A stretch of 64,000 nucleotides of DNA from Arthonia radiata (Eukaryota; Ascomycota; Arthoniomycetes; Arthoniales; Arthoniaceae): positions 310,001 through 374,000 of the forward strand of contig PSQN01000008.1 in the NCBI GenBank assembly GCA_002989075.1, in the 5' to 3' direction. Numbering within the stretch: the first letter of the stretch is position 1; each line of letters begins with the position of its first letter. The translations under genes and the position numbers were made by a program. The notes under the pieces are model-generated. The model did no database searches, was not told the origin of the DNA, and saw only the letters and a program-made list of their open reading frames with translations. Below are positions 11,198-23,041 of the stretch, piece after piece.

Positions 11198-11554
11198 ATT
11201 GAATGTGATGCGTTTTTGTCAATACTGCTTGAAGAGATCTCGGAAATTCTCAACGATTCTCACACATGACATCAGCAAAATTGAGACATTGGATAGAAGT
11301 ACGTAGAGTGACAGGTTGCACGACCGCGCATCGTTCTTGACTTCTAAAATACCCCGATTGGGTGTACAGTATCCCATGGCTCCGGCTACAAAACAAGCTA
11401 GCGGGACGGCATCTTATTCTGCGATCTCAAGAACGCGCCTCTCATCGCCGCCTGGGGCAAATGAGTGCTTACGTGGTTATCATCGCGACTTGAGAGCAGA
11501 TGCTGTCATGGACAGCCATTTCTCGAACGCCTATGCACTGCTGCGTTGACAAAC
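11198..11554. other. Divergent promoter region, aldo-keto reductase / ECM29
   Basis: A 357-base spacer between head-to-head start codons. It must contain both core promoters. I assign no specific motif. Confidence 0.5.
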
Positions 11555-14500
11555 ATGGCCCCGTCGTCACCCCAGGAGCGTGAGCTTGCTCTTGTCGAGA
11601 AACTGGAGTTCAGGATCGCACTCGCGGACTCAGATGCCAAACTCCAGTCTCTGCTAGGCACCTATCTTGCCGCTCTACTGCTCAAACTCGGTTCTGAGCA
11701 TGTCAAGGTGCGCAATAAGGTCGTCTCTATATGTCAGCACGTGAAAGCACGTACCAAGCCCGAGAGCATACAACTCCCTGTTGCTGCGTTGATCAAGCAG
11801 TTTCAGGACTGTGCAGACTCTCGATTGATTCGTCATTTCGATCTTGTATTCATCCAGGAAGGCTTCCCTCGGTTGCAGATCTCAGAACGCTCAAAGCTAC
11901 TGCCTGTCTTGACAGAAGGTATAGAGAAACTATCCTCGGCATCCGCTGCTGAAGCATCTACCATCTTTCACCTCTTCCTGCAGGCGTTGAGCGAATTTTC
12001 ATTTCCACCAAAAGAATCCCCTGAAGATGAAAACTTACGCCGTGGTCTTGGACTGAGTGACAAAGACGCCACGTTCCTTTCTACATGGATTGGTAAATTA
12101 ATCCTCCTTCGCTCAGGTACTGCCGGGTCGGTGTCCGCGGGCTTAACCAAAGATGAGCAGGAATTCTTGAGCGTGAGCATCAATGGTAAAGAAAGCGCAT
12201 GGACTGCATCAACTTTGGCACATGCCAAATATGCGTCTGTCAAGCTCATTGGCAGCGGTGCCTTCAAGGACTCGGAGCGATTGATGCCCGCTCTGCTAGC
12301 GTCTGCGGATGCCAACTCACGCATCTCTGATCTGGCAGAGGTCGTTTTGAAGCGATGTTTGCCCGAGGTTGATACGGGCGACAAGCAGCTCATTCAACAA
12401 CTATTCAGCCTATACACCCGCAATGAGACTTCTGACTCTGCTTCGTTTGCCAGCTCCGTAGCACTGCGCATCAAGATATTAGGCATCCTTTCCAAGACCT
12501 CTTCGAGCACTTCATTTACTGGCGAAATAAAGCACATTGTAGCCAAGGATTTGATCGGCAGTGACTCGCACCAGGGCCGAGAGTCGAACAAGCTGCGTTC
12601 TGCAATCGTTCAACTTTTGATGCTTGTTGCGCGGCAAGCATCGGCGACCGACCTTGCCTCAATCAGCCAAGACATACTCGCCTCTCTCAAAGACTTTCTC
12701 GATCAGCAATACGATGACAAGAGCTCTCCAGAATTGACTGACCTCAGAGGACGCAGCTTTGAAGTCATAGGGCTGCTGGCCAGCGCAGACACGAATGAGC
12801 TTCTGGAGCCAGAGCTCAGACTCCTGCGTTGGCTATTCCGGTGTTTGTCCGAGGAGCGGAACAAGCAAGTTGTGCTGAGCATTTCAGAAGCTTTGTCGAT
12901 GTGCATCCGTCCATTTCAGACCGTAAACAGACCAGAAGTCACCGACAATCTTCGAAACTTATTCCTGGAAACCATGTCCGTCCATTCTTTAAGCCCTGGG
13001 GCAACGCTCCACAGCATTCTGCGATTCGCAAATCGTTGTTTGCCAGTCTCTGACGTGGTGGCGCGATGGATCAATATCTCGGTGCTGGGCTCGAAACAGC
13101 GCAAGACGTACGAAATCACTGAAGAGGCCCAAAAAGGTCTGGATCCTTACTGGCTGAAGCTCAGTCGCGAACAGACTGGGCAAATATCACTGCCCAGCTT
13201 TCCGCAGATGGCCTCGTTTTTGCTCAAAAATAATCGGCTATCACTCAAAGATTTGGACCTTGCGACAACGGCGATTCGTTTCTGCCGTCAATGCTTACTT
13301 TGTTGGTGTATGGAGTTGGAGGAGCAGCCGTTCGAGTTCAGCGTTGACTGGAAAAGCAAACTCGATGTTGCCATGAAGCAAGATCGAGCCGCTCGTCTCA
13401 CCGTCCGTACTGCTTTGCGAAAGCAGGCTGGCAGCTGGGACTTGGTGATGGATCTTTTCCAATTGAGCTGCGAAAGCATGGCTAATGAAAATAAGAACCG
13501 AGCCGCGAGTGTCAGCGTGATACTGGAGCTTGTTTCAGTCAGCCCGCGTGGTCTTCTGGAAAAGATGGCTCCAAGGTTCAGCTCACTTCAGCCTGGACTG
13601 CTTGCAAACGATTTCGACACAAGGGTCCAGTCAGCGCAGGCTTTTGGCTTGTTGGCATCTCATCCCGCCAACACCGATGATTTTCTATCTTCATCGCTCA
13701 ATCAACTCTTTGATGTTTTGGAAACGCGTGGTACGGCCGTGGGCGCAGGTATCAACCGCGTGCATGGCGCGCTCTCTGCACTTGGTCATTTTGCCAGTCG
13801 CAGATATTGTTGGGCGCCAACAGGTAGCAATGCTTTGGAGAACTCGAAGAAGTTACTGGCAGTAGCGCTTGAAGTGATCATCACTTCGTCAGACGCGTTG
13901 ATCCGCGACGCAGCGTATCGAGCTCTGGGTCAGCTTTCGGTCTTTTCCGCCATCATGGTCGAGGATGTCGAACAATATGCTAAACTCGACGCTGTCGTTG
14001 AAAAGATCTCCAAAATTGCAAAGGAGGGCAACGACATCGCGATCCTTACCTTGGGTCATTTGAGTGTCATGCTTGATGACAGTACCTCAGATGTGGAAAT
14101 TACGACGCTACTTGATCAGATGCACAGCTTCTACGAGATCAGGCAGCCAGAGACTCAATTTGCCGTCGGCGAAGCATTCACGATCCTGGGCTCAGGGTGG
14201 GAATCAACTGCTATGCAATCCCAGCTGCTCGTCGATGGTCTGGAGCCTAAGGCCCGCCCAAGAGCCACAGCACTCTCGAAGGTCGTCAACAAGGTCTTAG
14301 AGGACTGCAAGAGCACGAAGCCGGCACTCAAGAAGGCATCCGTAATTTGGCTGTTGTGCTTGATCCAGTTCTGCGGCCACCAAAATGAAGTGCAACAACA
14401 TTTACGGGCGTTTCAGGCTGCGTTCAAGCGGTGTCTCTCCGATCGAGATGAACTTGTCCAGGAGAGTGCGTCACGAGGTTTGGGCCTCGTCTACGAAAAG

Positions 14501-17310
14501 GGCGACCGTGCGCTTAAAGACGAGCTTGTGCATGATCTCGTCAGTTCGTTCTCCAGTAGCAAGGCCGATATGTCAGGCACGGTGGACGCAGACACCCAAT
14601 TGTTTGAGCCTGGCGCATTGCCTACTGGAGACGGGTCAGTCAGCACTTACAAAGATATTATGTCACTAGCAAGTGAAGTCGGTGACCCAAGCTTGGTCTA
14701 TCGGTGAGTACCTGTCTTATCTTGTAGTCTGTTGCTACGGAGCGGTTTTGCTAACAGTGCCGCATAGCTTTATGTCGTTAGCGTCGAACAATGCTATATG
14801 GTCGAACAGAGCAGCTTTTGGCAGATTCGGCCTCAGCAACGTTCTTTCGGATTCCAGCGTTGACGGCTATCTTGCAAATAACCCAAAGATGTATCCTGCT
14901 CTTTACAGATACCGATTTGATCCGAACAGCAATGTGCGCCGCTCCATGAACGAGATTTGGAATGCTCTGATCAGAGACCCGGTGACGACTGTCAACGACC
15001 ATCTTGATTTGATTGTTACGGATCTGCTCAAGAATATGATTGGTCGAGAATGGCGGACTCGGCAAGCTTCATGTGCTGCACTTGCTGATTTACTGCAAGG
15101 AAGGCAGCTCTCGACCGTAAGTGATAAGTATCGCAGAAAGGAGCAGCGTACTAACAGACATTCACAGATTCAGAAATACCTTGACGAGACATGGTCACGC
15201 TGCTTTAAGGTGCTAGACGATATCAAGGAGACTGTCCGCAAAGAGGCTTCAGGCTTAGCGCGAGTCTTGACCAACATACTCATCAACAACCTTGAAAGTA
15301 GCGAAGGCAAGACTGATGTCATCAGTGAGCTCTTGAAGAGCGTCCTGCCATTCCTGCTCTCCACGCAAGGTATCGAAGCGGGCGCAGACGAAGTGAAGCT
15401 GTTCTCACTTCGCACGCTGCTGGACATTGTCAAGAGATCAAAACCCGCCATGTTGCGACCATTTCTACCTGATCTGATCGCACAGCTGATCCTACTGTTG
15501 ACTTCGTTCGAGCCCGACGCAGTCAATTACATCGCAATGAACGCGTCGAACTACAACCTCACACAATCCGATATCGACCAAGCTCGACTCAACTTCATCC
15601 GATCATCGCCCATCATGGAAGCCGTCGAGAGAGCGCTCGACATGCTGGATGAGGAGACTATGGGGAAAGCCATGCCCAAGCTTCTTGAAGCTATGCGGCA
15701 AGCAGTTGGCGAACCCTCCAAAGTCGGCTGCAGCCGTGTCCTGGTCTCACTGAGCACCCGCAAGAATTATGTCTTTCGCCCGTTTGCGGACCAAACCCTA
15801 AGCGCTCTTGAGCGGAGAGTTGTTGATCGTAATGAGACGGTCTCGAGCTCTTACGCGGCAAGTTTCGGCTACATATCTCGGATCGCAAGCGACCAACAGA
15901 TTCTTAGGACTGTAGGCTTCGCTAAGAAGCTATACTTTGGGGATGCTGACAATGACCGACCACGATTTGTCGCTGCAGAAATACTTAACGCTTTGGCAAA
16001 ATCAGCGACGGATCGGTTCAATGCTCTGGCGTCAGAACTCATCCCGTTTGTCTTCTTTGGCCGTTTTGACGACGCCGAGCGGGTGAAACAGGTGTTCAGG
16101 GAGACATACGATGAAACTACTTCTGGTCCACGGGTGATCAGTCTATATCTGGAAGAGATCCTGTCATTGGCGCGAGAGCATCTCAGCTCCGCCAAATGGA
16201 CCCTCAAGCATGCCTCTGCTAAGGCATTGGCAGAGGCCGCTCAGGGGATCGGTGCGTCGCAGGGTTCAATCTCTGAAGCTCAAGCAGACTTGATTTGGAA
16301 GCCACTCCAGGAAGCGCTTGCCCAAAAAACATGGGAGGGTAAAGCCGCAATACTCACAGGTTTTGTGGTTTTTACCGAAAAGGTAGACCAATCGTGGCGG
16401 TCCCGACATGAGAAAGAGATGAAAATAGTAAGTCTATTTCGGAGTAACCCCCAGCGTCACTCATGTGCAACGCGACTCGTGCTTCTGGGACCATATGCTG
16501 ACGAGTTGATTAGATCGCCTTGCGAGAGGCGCGACGACGCAACAAGGACTACCAAGCACCGGCGCTGGATTGTTTGGGCAAGATTGCTACGGCATTGGCG
16601 TATGAAGACATGCTGAATGAAGTTGCCGAACTTACCGCAAATATCATAAGCGAAACGGGCGAAGCAATGGACGTAGACGAAGGCGATGAAGGTGGCGACT
16701 CCAAGCACACCAGCACTACGAATGCTTTGATCGTTGCCAATGCGACAGCAGCTACGTTCGAAGCCTTACATTTAGAAAAGGAGTCGGGAGCACAAGGTCA
16801 GTGGATTGGAGTGGTTTGGGCTTGCTTGACGCACCAATCAGCTTCGAGTACATGCTGACGTACCCAGATCTTCTAGCTCGGTGTTCGCTGAGTCTAGACT
16901 GCGCCGCGCGCGCTCTATCTCTGCCATCAACTACCGCCCACAGCAATCAGCTCTTGGCGGCTATCTACGAGTCTGTCAAGCGTCTCTGCCATTCTATGGA
17001 GCGCCACAAGTCTACGGAGCAACTACTCAATCTAATCAGATTCGACGATGCTTCCTCGCCAGGCTTTGTGGACCGCTCCCTAACTCTCTTTCCGACCAAC
17101 ATAGCTCCGATGCAAGAGAAACCCCGTACCTTGCGCGCGGAGGCAATCTCAGCTCTGGTCGAGCTCATGTGCAAGGCCACACGAGGGCCTGTCCCTTCCA
17201 GCACCGCATTACTTTCCATCGTTGAACAGTACATTGCGGAGGAAAGGTCTGTGCCAATCCGCAACATTCTTCTGAGCGTACAAAGACGCTTGACTACATC
17301 ACAAGGCTAG
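11555..17310 (+). CDS. ECM29: Proteasome adaptor and scaffold protein ECM29
   Basis: Large HEAT-repeat protein that tethers the 19S regulatory particle to the 20S core and acts in proteasome quality control. Five exons: 11555-14703, 14768-15116, 15168-16427, 16514-16796 and 16868-17310; 1827 residues, the usual family length. The start MAPSSPQERELALVEKLEFR and the segment FDLVFIQEGFPRL (about residue 105) match the family N-terminus. The block LASNNAIWSNRAAFGRFG followed by YRYRFDPN (about residues 1056-1105) and LLQGRQLSTV are typical of the conserved C-terminal half. DPYWLKL and VHGALSALGHF fall in the middle. Alpha-helical Leu/Ala-rich repeats run throughout, with no membrane span. An acidic insert (VDEGDEGGDS) lies in exon 4. 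All introns have GT donors and CAG/TAG acceptors. Confidence 0.94.
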
Positions 17311-18061
17311 CAACGTTCGATACGCTAGCCCCGCACACCGTCTTTAGGTCATTAACCTTACAGCTCTCCGGCAAGTTTTTGTACTTGGAATGGTGAGCAG
17401 TACATCGCTGGGCGTGTCTCAGCTCCGCGGACTAAGGAGGAAGTTATCCTGATCTGTCCCCATGTACCCAACTGCATGCATGTCTCGACCTATTTCAAGC
17501 GGAGAATATCGCTTTTCAGCTTAGCACACGCTTCAGGGCTGGGATGCCATACCACTTTGGTTCTGTTACTGGCCCAAGTGCGTAATCCGCTTCCAACCAT
17601 CTTCCCTAAACCGTGGCGCGCTGCACCCTTATGAGGTGCAGACTGACTTTCGCCCTGTGCGGCATAGCCAGTCGAGCACATGGCATAGCGTCGTCACCTG
17701 CAGGTAGATGTAAATCCCGTCAAATGCGGCAACAACTAGCTTTTAGCCAACTTGAAACATCGCCCAAGACAATGTGCGCCGCCAATACTGGACCGAAGAC
17801 AGAACAATTGGACGTTTTCAGGTGAGACTGAGCCGGCTGTAGCCGTTCACCCTCCCACGCTCTGAGTACAGACTCTTTTCGTAAGGCCGGAGTGTGTACC
17901 ATGAGTTGACTTCATAACAACGCCGCCATGCGCTCTCTCGCGTATATTGTCCTCTCTGCTCGAGTACGTCCACTGGATTCTCTGGGTCCCTGAAAAACGT
18001 TTGAAGGGCGCTCTATAGCTTGCAACGCCTGCATTTCCTAGCTTCAACGGTCGCAACTGCA
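17311..18061. other. Intergenic region between ECM29 and the Zn2Cys6 gene
   Basis: About 750 bases. Short open frames on both strands have no recognisable content. It is likely the ECM29 3' UTR and the regulator's promoter and leader. Confidence 0.5.
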
Positions 18062-19350
18062 ATGCAGGGCGCAATTCGTATCGAAGGCGATTTACAAGGC
18101 GATTCTCAAAAGCCACCGCCTCGCTCCAGGACTGGCTGTCGAACCTGCCGAACCCGCAAAGTCAAGTGTATGTTCGCTTACAGGGGTTCTCTGGACGGTA
18201 CTAACCTGCATTTAAGGTGACGAGAAGCGACCGACTTGTGATGTACTCGCGCGCCTGCACCACCAATGCTAAACCCGCTAATGGTGTCTTTAGAAATGCA
18301 CAGCCGTCGGTCGGCAATGTGACTACGGAATTCGGTATACCTGGCATGAAGGTCCGGACCTCAAGAAGCTCGATCGGGAGGGCATCAGTCGTCGCGGTTG
18401 TCCGACGTGGGATCGTGAGTAAGCCCGTTACACCAACGTTTCCGGCTGTCTATCCGCCGTCAGGTGTTTCACGACCAGCTTCAGATCAGCAAACGACATC
18501 AATAGCATCGAGACGTCTCGAATGTTGCAAGCCTGACCTTTTCCACACAGATAGAGCGCCGCCGATTCCACCAGAGCGCGTCTTTGCCAATCCGCAAGCC
18601 CTGCCAGCCTTTCCGCATACCTCCAACGACGAGGATAGAGAAATCTGGGCAGCGCATTTTCTTTCGGGTTCATTTTGGGTTTTAACAGACCGTTCCACGT
18701 ATGATAACCTCCCCGAATATCGACAGTGGCAGGCCACAACGCCCAGGCGAGTAGCATTACTACCTTCAAGCTCTGCGCCTGAGTACCAGCAAGCGCTAAG
18801 CGCTGCATCGAGGCCAAGACCACCGCCCTTGGATGCCTACTCTGTTTTTGTTCCGCATTTTGAGGAGACTGGGTCACCATCACCGAGACCGCCTGCATTC
18901 ACTTCAGATTCGTCAACCAACGAGATGGCTGCCGGTTGGTCGCAAGCACACGCAAGTGGCTCTTACATGCATCCGCAGATATCACCCTTGGCTGCAGAGT
19001 TTGCAGGCCTAATGCAGCAGCAGCAGTCGCCGCCACAGCAAAGCCAGTACGGATATCAAGAGCTTCCGTATCGCTTCCAGCAGGAGCAGCATCCATCAAT
19101 GAGCCCGCCCCACCGACAGCCGATGAGTGTTCCTATGCCTCAGCAACAGCAATATATCAATGGTCAAATGGGCATGCAAGGCACACCTATTCATCCATCA
19201 GGCCAACCGTTCTGGCCGGGTATGCCTCTGCAACATCCTGGCATCGGGATACAGCCCGGCTACCAACTTGAAAACATGGTCGTGGCAAGATCGAGGGGCC
19301 AGCAGAGGGGAAATTATCAATACTATGGGAGTCAGGCAGAGGAGTACTAG
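18062..19350 (+). CDS. Zn2Cys6 fungal transcription factor
   Basis: Four exons, 18062-18167, 18217-18242 (26 bases), 18294-18414 and 18464-19350, give 379 residues. The binuclear zinc cluster is built across three exons: SRTGCRTCRTRKVKC, then DEKRPTCD, then KCTAVGRQC. Together these restore Cys-x2-Cys-x6-Cys-x6-Cys-x2-Cys-x6-Cys near residues 25-55. Without the intron at 18243-18293 the fifth cysteine would be lost, which supports the model. The linker YGIRYTWHEGPDLKKLDREG is typical. The rest is low-complexity, rich in Pro/Gln/Ser (QQQQSPPQQSQ, VPMPQQQQ), which suggests an activation region. I see no fungal-specific regulatory (MHR) domain; in that it is shorter than most members. Target unknown. 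The first intron ends in AAG. Confidence 0.87.
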
Positions 19351-19836
19351 GTGGTCAGGAGGGCGTCTGGGCCAGCAGGCCATTTGCATTGCATGTGCTG
19401 CCATCACGCCTAGCATTTTGATACCCTCATCCACGATAGAGCATATAGCATAATCCCAAGAGCATAATGATTTCATCTGCGATAAGATAGGATTTGTTTT
19501 ACAGAGACAAGATATGCACAACCTGACGACTGGAGATATTTTCACCAGATTTTGTGCCTTACTTTTAAGGCTTCAAATGAGATCATTTGGTGCCTCGCGC
19601 CTTCTTCGACGTCTTCAACGAACCTCTCCCATTAATTCCCACCTTTTGGACTGTTCGCAATCGCAGCAAATTTGCAAATCCATCTACAAACCATCAGCCT
19701 GCTGATCACATCGGGGCAAGCGCCTCTTCCCCCTAAATCCTGATACATTCCTGTCGACTTACAACTTTCTGCATAGCTGCTGAAGTTTGGTTCACGAGTT
19801 TCTGACAACAGGCCGGGCAGGTCTCACGCCCTTACA
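19351..19836. other. Intergenic region
   Basis: About 490 bases between two + strand genes; no gene seen. Confidence 0.5.
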
Positions 19837-21444
19837 ATGGCTGACGACGCCGTCGCTCAGTTCACAGCCTTCACCGGTGCTGATCCACAGCGAGCAACAC
19901 AATACCTCCAAGTCACAGACAACAATGTTGAGCAAGCGGTCTCTCTATACTTCGAGAGCGGGGGCGCTTCTTTGGGAGGTTCATTACCAAGCGAGACCAC
20001 ACAGCCCGCAGCTGGGTCATCGAGTGATCAACCCATCCCAGTAGATGATGACGATGGCACAACTGGTGCGGCGGGAGAGGTAGCAGAGGATGACGAAGCC
20101 ATGGCCCGTCGATTGCAGAGCGAGATGTACGGCTCAGCTGGTGGAGCACCTGGTCAAGATGATATAGACCCAGAAACGGGTGTGAGGGCACCGATGGCAA
20201 GAACAACGGAGACGCTGGCAGATCCGATCGGGCATTGGCATGAAGACCCCGATGACGCACATGCCGTGGTCCTCGAACAGATGCGTGCACGTACAATGCG
20301 GCGTCAACAAGGTATGGCGAGCACGCTCTGGTATAATGATTCAACTGATCAGTCGACAGGTCGGGCAGGCATATTCAATCAGCAAGGCGGTGCCAGTCCC
20401 AATTCGATTTGGACTGAAGAAGCAGATTCACCGACACGACAGGAGCACCTCGCGCGCGTTACAGGTGGCGCGTCGGAACAATCGTCAAAATCGAGCATGC
20501 TAGCGGAGATGTATCGGCCACCATTCGAGCTCATGTCGCCTGCTCGCACATGGGAGGGCGTCCGCGCGATGGGCAAGGAGGACGAGAAGTGGATTCTCAT
20601 CAACATACAGGACCCCAACATCTTCGACTGCCAGGTTCTGAATCGAGACATCTGGAAAGACAAACAAGTTCAAGATACTGTCAAGGAACATTTCGTGTTT
20701 AAACAATACGCCAAGACTGACCCTCAGGCCGCTCAGTATATTCGCTACTACTTCCAGGCAGCGGACAGCGAGGATGCATACCCTCACATTGCGATTGTGG
20801 ACCCGCGGACTGGTGAGCAGGTCAAGGTGTGGAGCGGTAGCCCAGCACCAAAAGCTATGGACTTCCTCATGCATTTGCACGAGTTCCTAGATCGCTACAG
20901 CTTGAAGGCGGATGCGCGCAACCCGGTGGCCAAGCGAAAAGCGGAGAAAAAGCAGCAAAAGGACCCAGACAAGATGACCGAGGAAGAGCAGCTGGAAGCT
21001 GCAATGCAAGCCAGCATGGGTCCAGCTCGAAAAGGTTCCGGTCCCAAAGAAGACGATCCGGACAGCTTGACAAGGGCAGAGGACAAGACGGATGTCGAAG
21101 CGACCAACGGTCATGCAGTGCCAGCGCCTGCCCCTGCGGCAGAGACGCCGTTCACCAGAATAGCAAGCACGAATGCGCATACAGAGCCTGACGCAACAGC
21201 ACCAGATCAGACACGTATCCAATTCCGACATCCTGGTGGTCGCGTTATTCGTCGCTTCGTGCTTTCAGACAAAGTCGAGCGCATCTACGAGTGGCTCAAG
21301 GCGGAGCCGCTGCCCGAGATGACAGGCAAGGAGTTCCAGCTCATTTGCATGGGCAAGGATCTCCTTGGTGCAGTGGAGGAGAGTAAGACAATTGCGGATG
21401 CAGGCTTGAGGAATGGCACGGTGATGATCGAGGTGGGCTCGTAG
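19837..21444 (+). CDS. UBX5: UBA-UAS-UIM-UBX domain protein (Cdc48/p97 cofactor, UBXN7/Ubx5 type)
   Basis: Adaptor that brings ubiquitylated proteins to the Cdc48/p97 segregase. Single exon, 535 residues. Domains in order: an N-terminal UBA-like helix bundle (residues about 1-45, FTGADPQRATQYLQ and NNVEQAVSLYFE); a thioredoxin-like UAS domain (about 225-350, WILINIQDPNIFDCQVLNRD and KVWSGSPAP); a ubiquitin-interacting motif (MTEEEQLEAAMQASM, about 380-395); and a C-terminal UBX domain (about 458-535, IQFRHPGGRVIRRF ... IYEWLKAEPL ... FQLICMGKDL). The order matches human UBXN7 and yeast Ubx5. The start at 19837 begins directly with the UBA-like fold. The gene symbol is by domain order, not by a full comparison. 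Confidence 0.92.
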   Translation: MADDAVAQFTAFTGADPQRATQYLQVTDNNVEQAVSLYFESGGASLGGSLPSETTQPAAGSSSDQPIPVDDDDGTTGAAGEVAEDDEAMARRLQSEMYGSAGGAPGQDDIDPETGVRAPMARTTETLADPIGHWHEDPDDAHAVVLEQMRARTMRRQQGMASTLWYNDSTDQSTGRAGIFNQQGGASPNSIWTEEADSPTRQEHLARVTGGASEQSSKSSMLAEMYRPPFELMSPARTWEGVRAMGKEDEKWILINIQDPNIFDCQVLNRDIWKDKQVQDTVKEHFVFKQYAKTDPQAAQYIRYYFQAADSEDAYPHIAIVDPRTGEQVKVWSGSPAPKAMDFLMHLHEFLDRYSLKADARNPVAKRKAEKKQQKDPDKMTEEEQLEAAMQASMGPARKGSGPKEDDPDSLTRAEDKTDVEATNGHAVPAPAPAAETPFTRIASTNAHTEPDATAPDQTRIQFRHPGGRVIRRFVLSDKVERIYEWLKAEPLPEMTGKEFQLICMGKDLLGAVEESKTIADAGLRNGTVMIEVGS

Positions 21445-21946
21445 TTGATGGGCATGCTGCAGCACTTGACGAGGATGACGGCTGCACGAATGCGGCAGCA
21501 TCATGAAAAACTCAAAGGCCGGGGATGCGCAACGCAGACAGAATGAGCAACGTTGCTAATGTTCATGATATACCAAGACGATACTGGACTGAATTGAGGT
21601 GCAATAGACTTGCTTTAAACTTGGACCCTTTGGATGTTTACTGTTACTCCTGGCATATTCTCACAGCCTTGGGCATATTAAATTGTATGTGGGCACAATA
21701 GACATTATGGGTACTCATTGTGACTATGCGTGCCATGCTAGACTCATCCATGTGATTCTGTCCTATTTTTGGAACGTCGAAAACCTACCCTGCTAGAAAC
21801 CCACCCCTCGCGTAAAACTTCCTCGTAGGAGTAATTACTTTTCTGTGGCCAACGTTGAAGATCTACAGTCTCACAACAGTCCACCAAAACGCGCGAGCTA
21901 CAGAAATAACAAACGCTGACGCAGCAGTTGTGGAGTCGCTCGAGCC
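21445..21946. other. Intergenic region
   Basis: About 500 bases with no gene seen, between the UBX gene and RRS1. Confidence 0.5.
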
Positions 21947-23041
21947 ATGACTGATTCAATGGATATAGACCTGCCGGCACAAAGCACTCATACTATTTCC
22001 GTCAAGACCCATCGCACATCCCAAAAATTACACCCGAAACCGCAGACCAATGGCAAAATCCCACCCATACGAGAGGCCGAGATGGCAGACGCCGCAGACG
22101 ACCTCATGGATGAGGCGGTTGAGGATATGGAGACCCAGTTCGACGGCGTAGCATCTGACCTTGACGACGACGACGAGGGCGTAGCGCTCGACTCCGATGC
22201 TTCGGACCTCGAAGAAGAAGGAGAAGACCATGAACAGGAAGAAGACTTCGAAGGCCTCGACTCAGACTCAGATTCAGATCAATCATCCACCCACCCCGGC
22301 CACCAAGAACGGGTCCGCCTCTCCCCCTCCGACATCCCCACCACCGACGAAAAAACCCCTCAAGACCCCACCACCTCATCCACGATTACACAACTCACAA
22401 CGCCCTCAATCCTCAACCCCCAAAAACCCTCCCCCTACATCCCCGACGCAGGCCACCTCCTCATCACGGACCCGAACCCGCTCCCTCCTTTGCCCTCTGC
22501 GACAAATCCCGCCGCCCGCGAAGCGATCCTCTCCTCTGTGGCCCGTGACGCCGCGCAAAGCCTGCTCAACACCTTGTTGACGACCTGCCCCATCACGACC
22601 ACCTCTTCCACTGCGACCTCGAAGCAGGAAACCGCCTCGGGCTCAGGCGTGCTCATGACGCTGCCGAGCCCAGTGTTCCACCTGCCGCGGGAGAAGCGCG
22701 TGCCGGACAAGACGGAGAAGACGAAGTGGCAGAAGTTTGCGGAGAAGAAGGGGATTCAGACGGGGAAGAAGGGGGGGAAGGTGTTTGATGAGGGGAGTGG
22801 TGAGTGGAAGCCACGGTTTGGGTACCGGGGGATTAATAAGGAGGGATCTGCGGGTGGGAAGGGGGAGTGGCTGGTTGAGGTTGATGGGAAGGACGAGAAG
22901 GGCGGGAAGGGTGGGAAGGGTGGTGCGGGTGATGGTGGTGCGGATCCGAGGGTGGCGAAGCGAGGGGAAAGGAAGGAGATGGTGAAGAGACAGGCGAGGA
23001 GGGAGAGGCGGAATGAGGCGCAGGGCAAGAAGAAGAACTAG
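21947..23041 (+). CDS. RRS1: Ribosome biogenesis regulatory protein RRS1
   Basis: Nucleolar factor that, with Rpf2, loads 5S RNP onto pre-60S particles. Single exon, 364 residues, longer than yeast Rrs1 (about 200) because of an acidic N-terminal extension (residues about 45-110, runs such as DLDDDDEGVALDSD). The conserved core starts near residue 160: LLITDPNPLP, a helical AARDAAQSLLNTLL-like segment, LPREKRVPDKTEKTKWQKFA, EKKGIQTGKKGGKVFDEGSG and EWKPRFGYRGINK. These are the recognised Rrs1 blocks. The tail is a Gly/Lys-rich stretch and a basic end (RQARRERRNEAQGKKKN). DNA from about 22670 on is very G-rich because of the Gly/Lys/Glu codons. Confidence 0.92.
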   Translation: MTDSMDIDLPAQSTHTISVKTHRTSQKLHPKPQTNGKIPPIREAEMADAADDLMDEAVEDMETQFDGVASDLDDDDEGVALDSDASDLEEEGEDHEQEEDFEGLDSDSDSDQSSTHPGHQERVRLSPSDIPTTDEKTPQDPTTSSTITQLTTPSILNPQKPSPYIPDAGHLLITDPNPLPPLPSATNPAAREAILSSVARDAAQSLLNTLLTTCPITTTSSTATSKQETASGSGVLMTLPSPVFHLPREKRVPDKTEKTKWQKFAEKKGIQTGKKGGKVFDEGSGEWKPRFGYRGINKEGSAGGKGEWLVEVDGKDEKGGKGGKGGAGDGGADPRVAKRGERKEMVKRQARRERRNEAQGKKKN

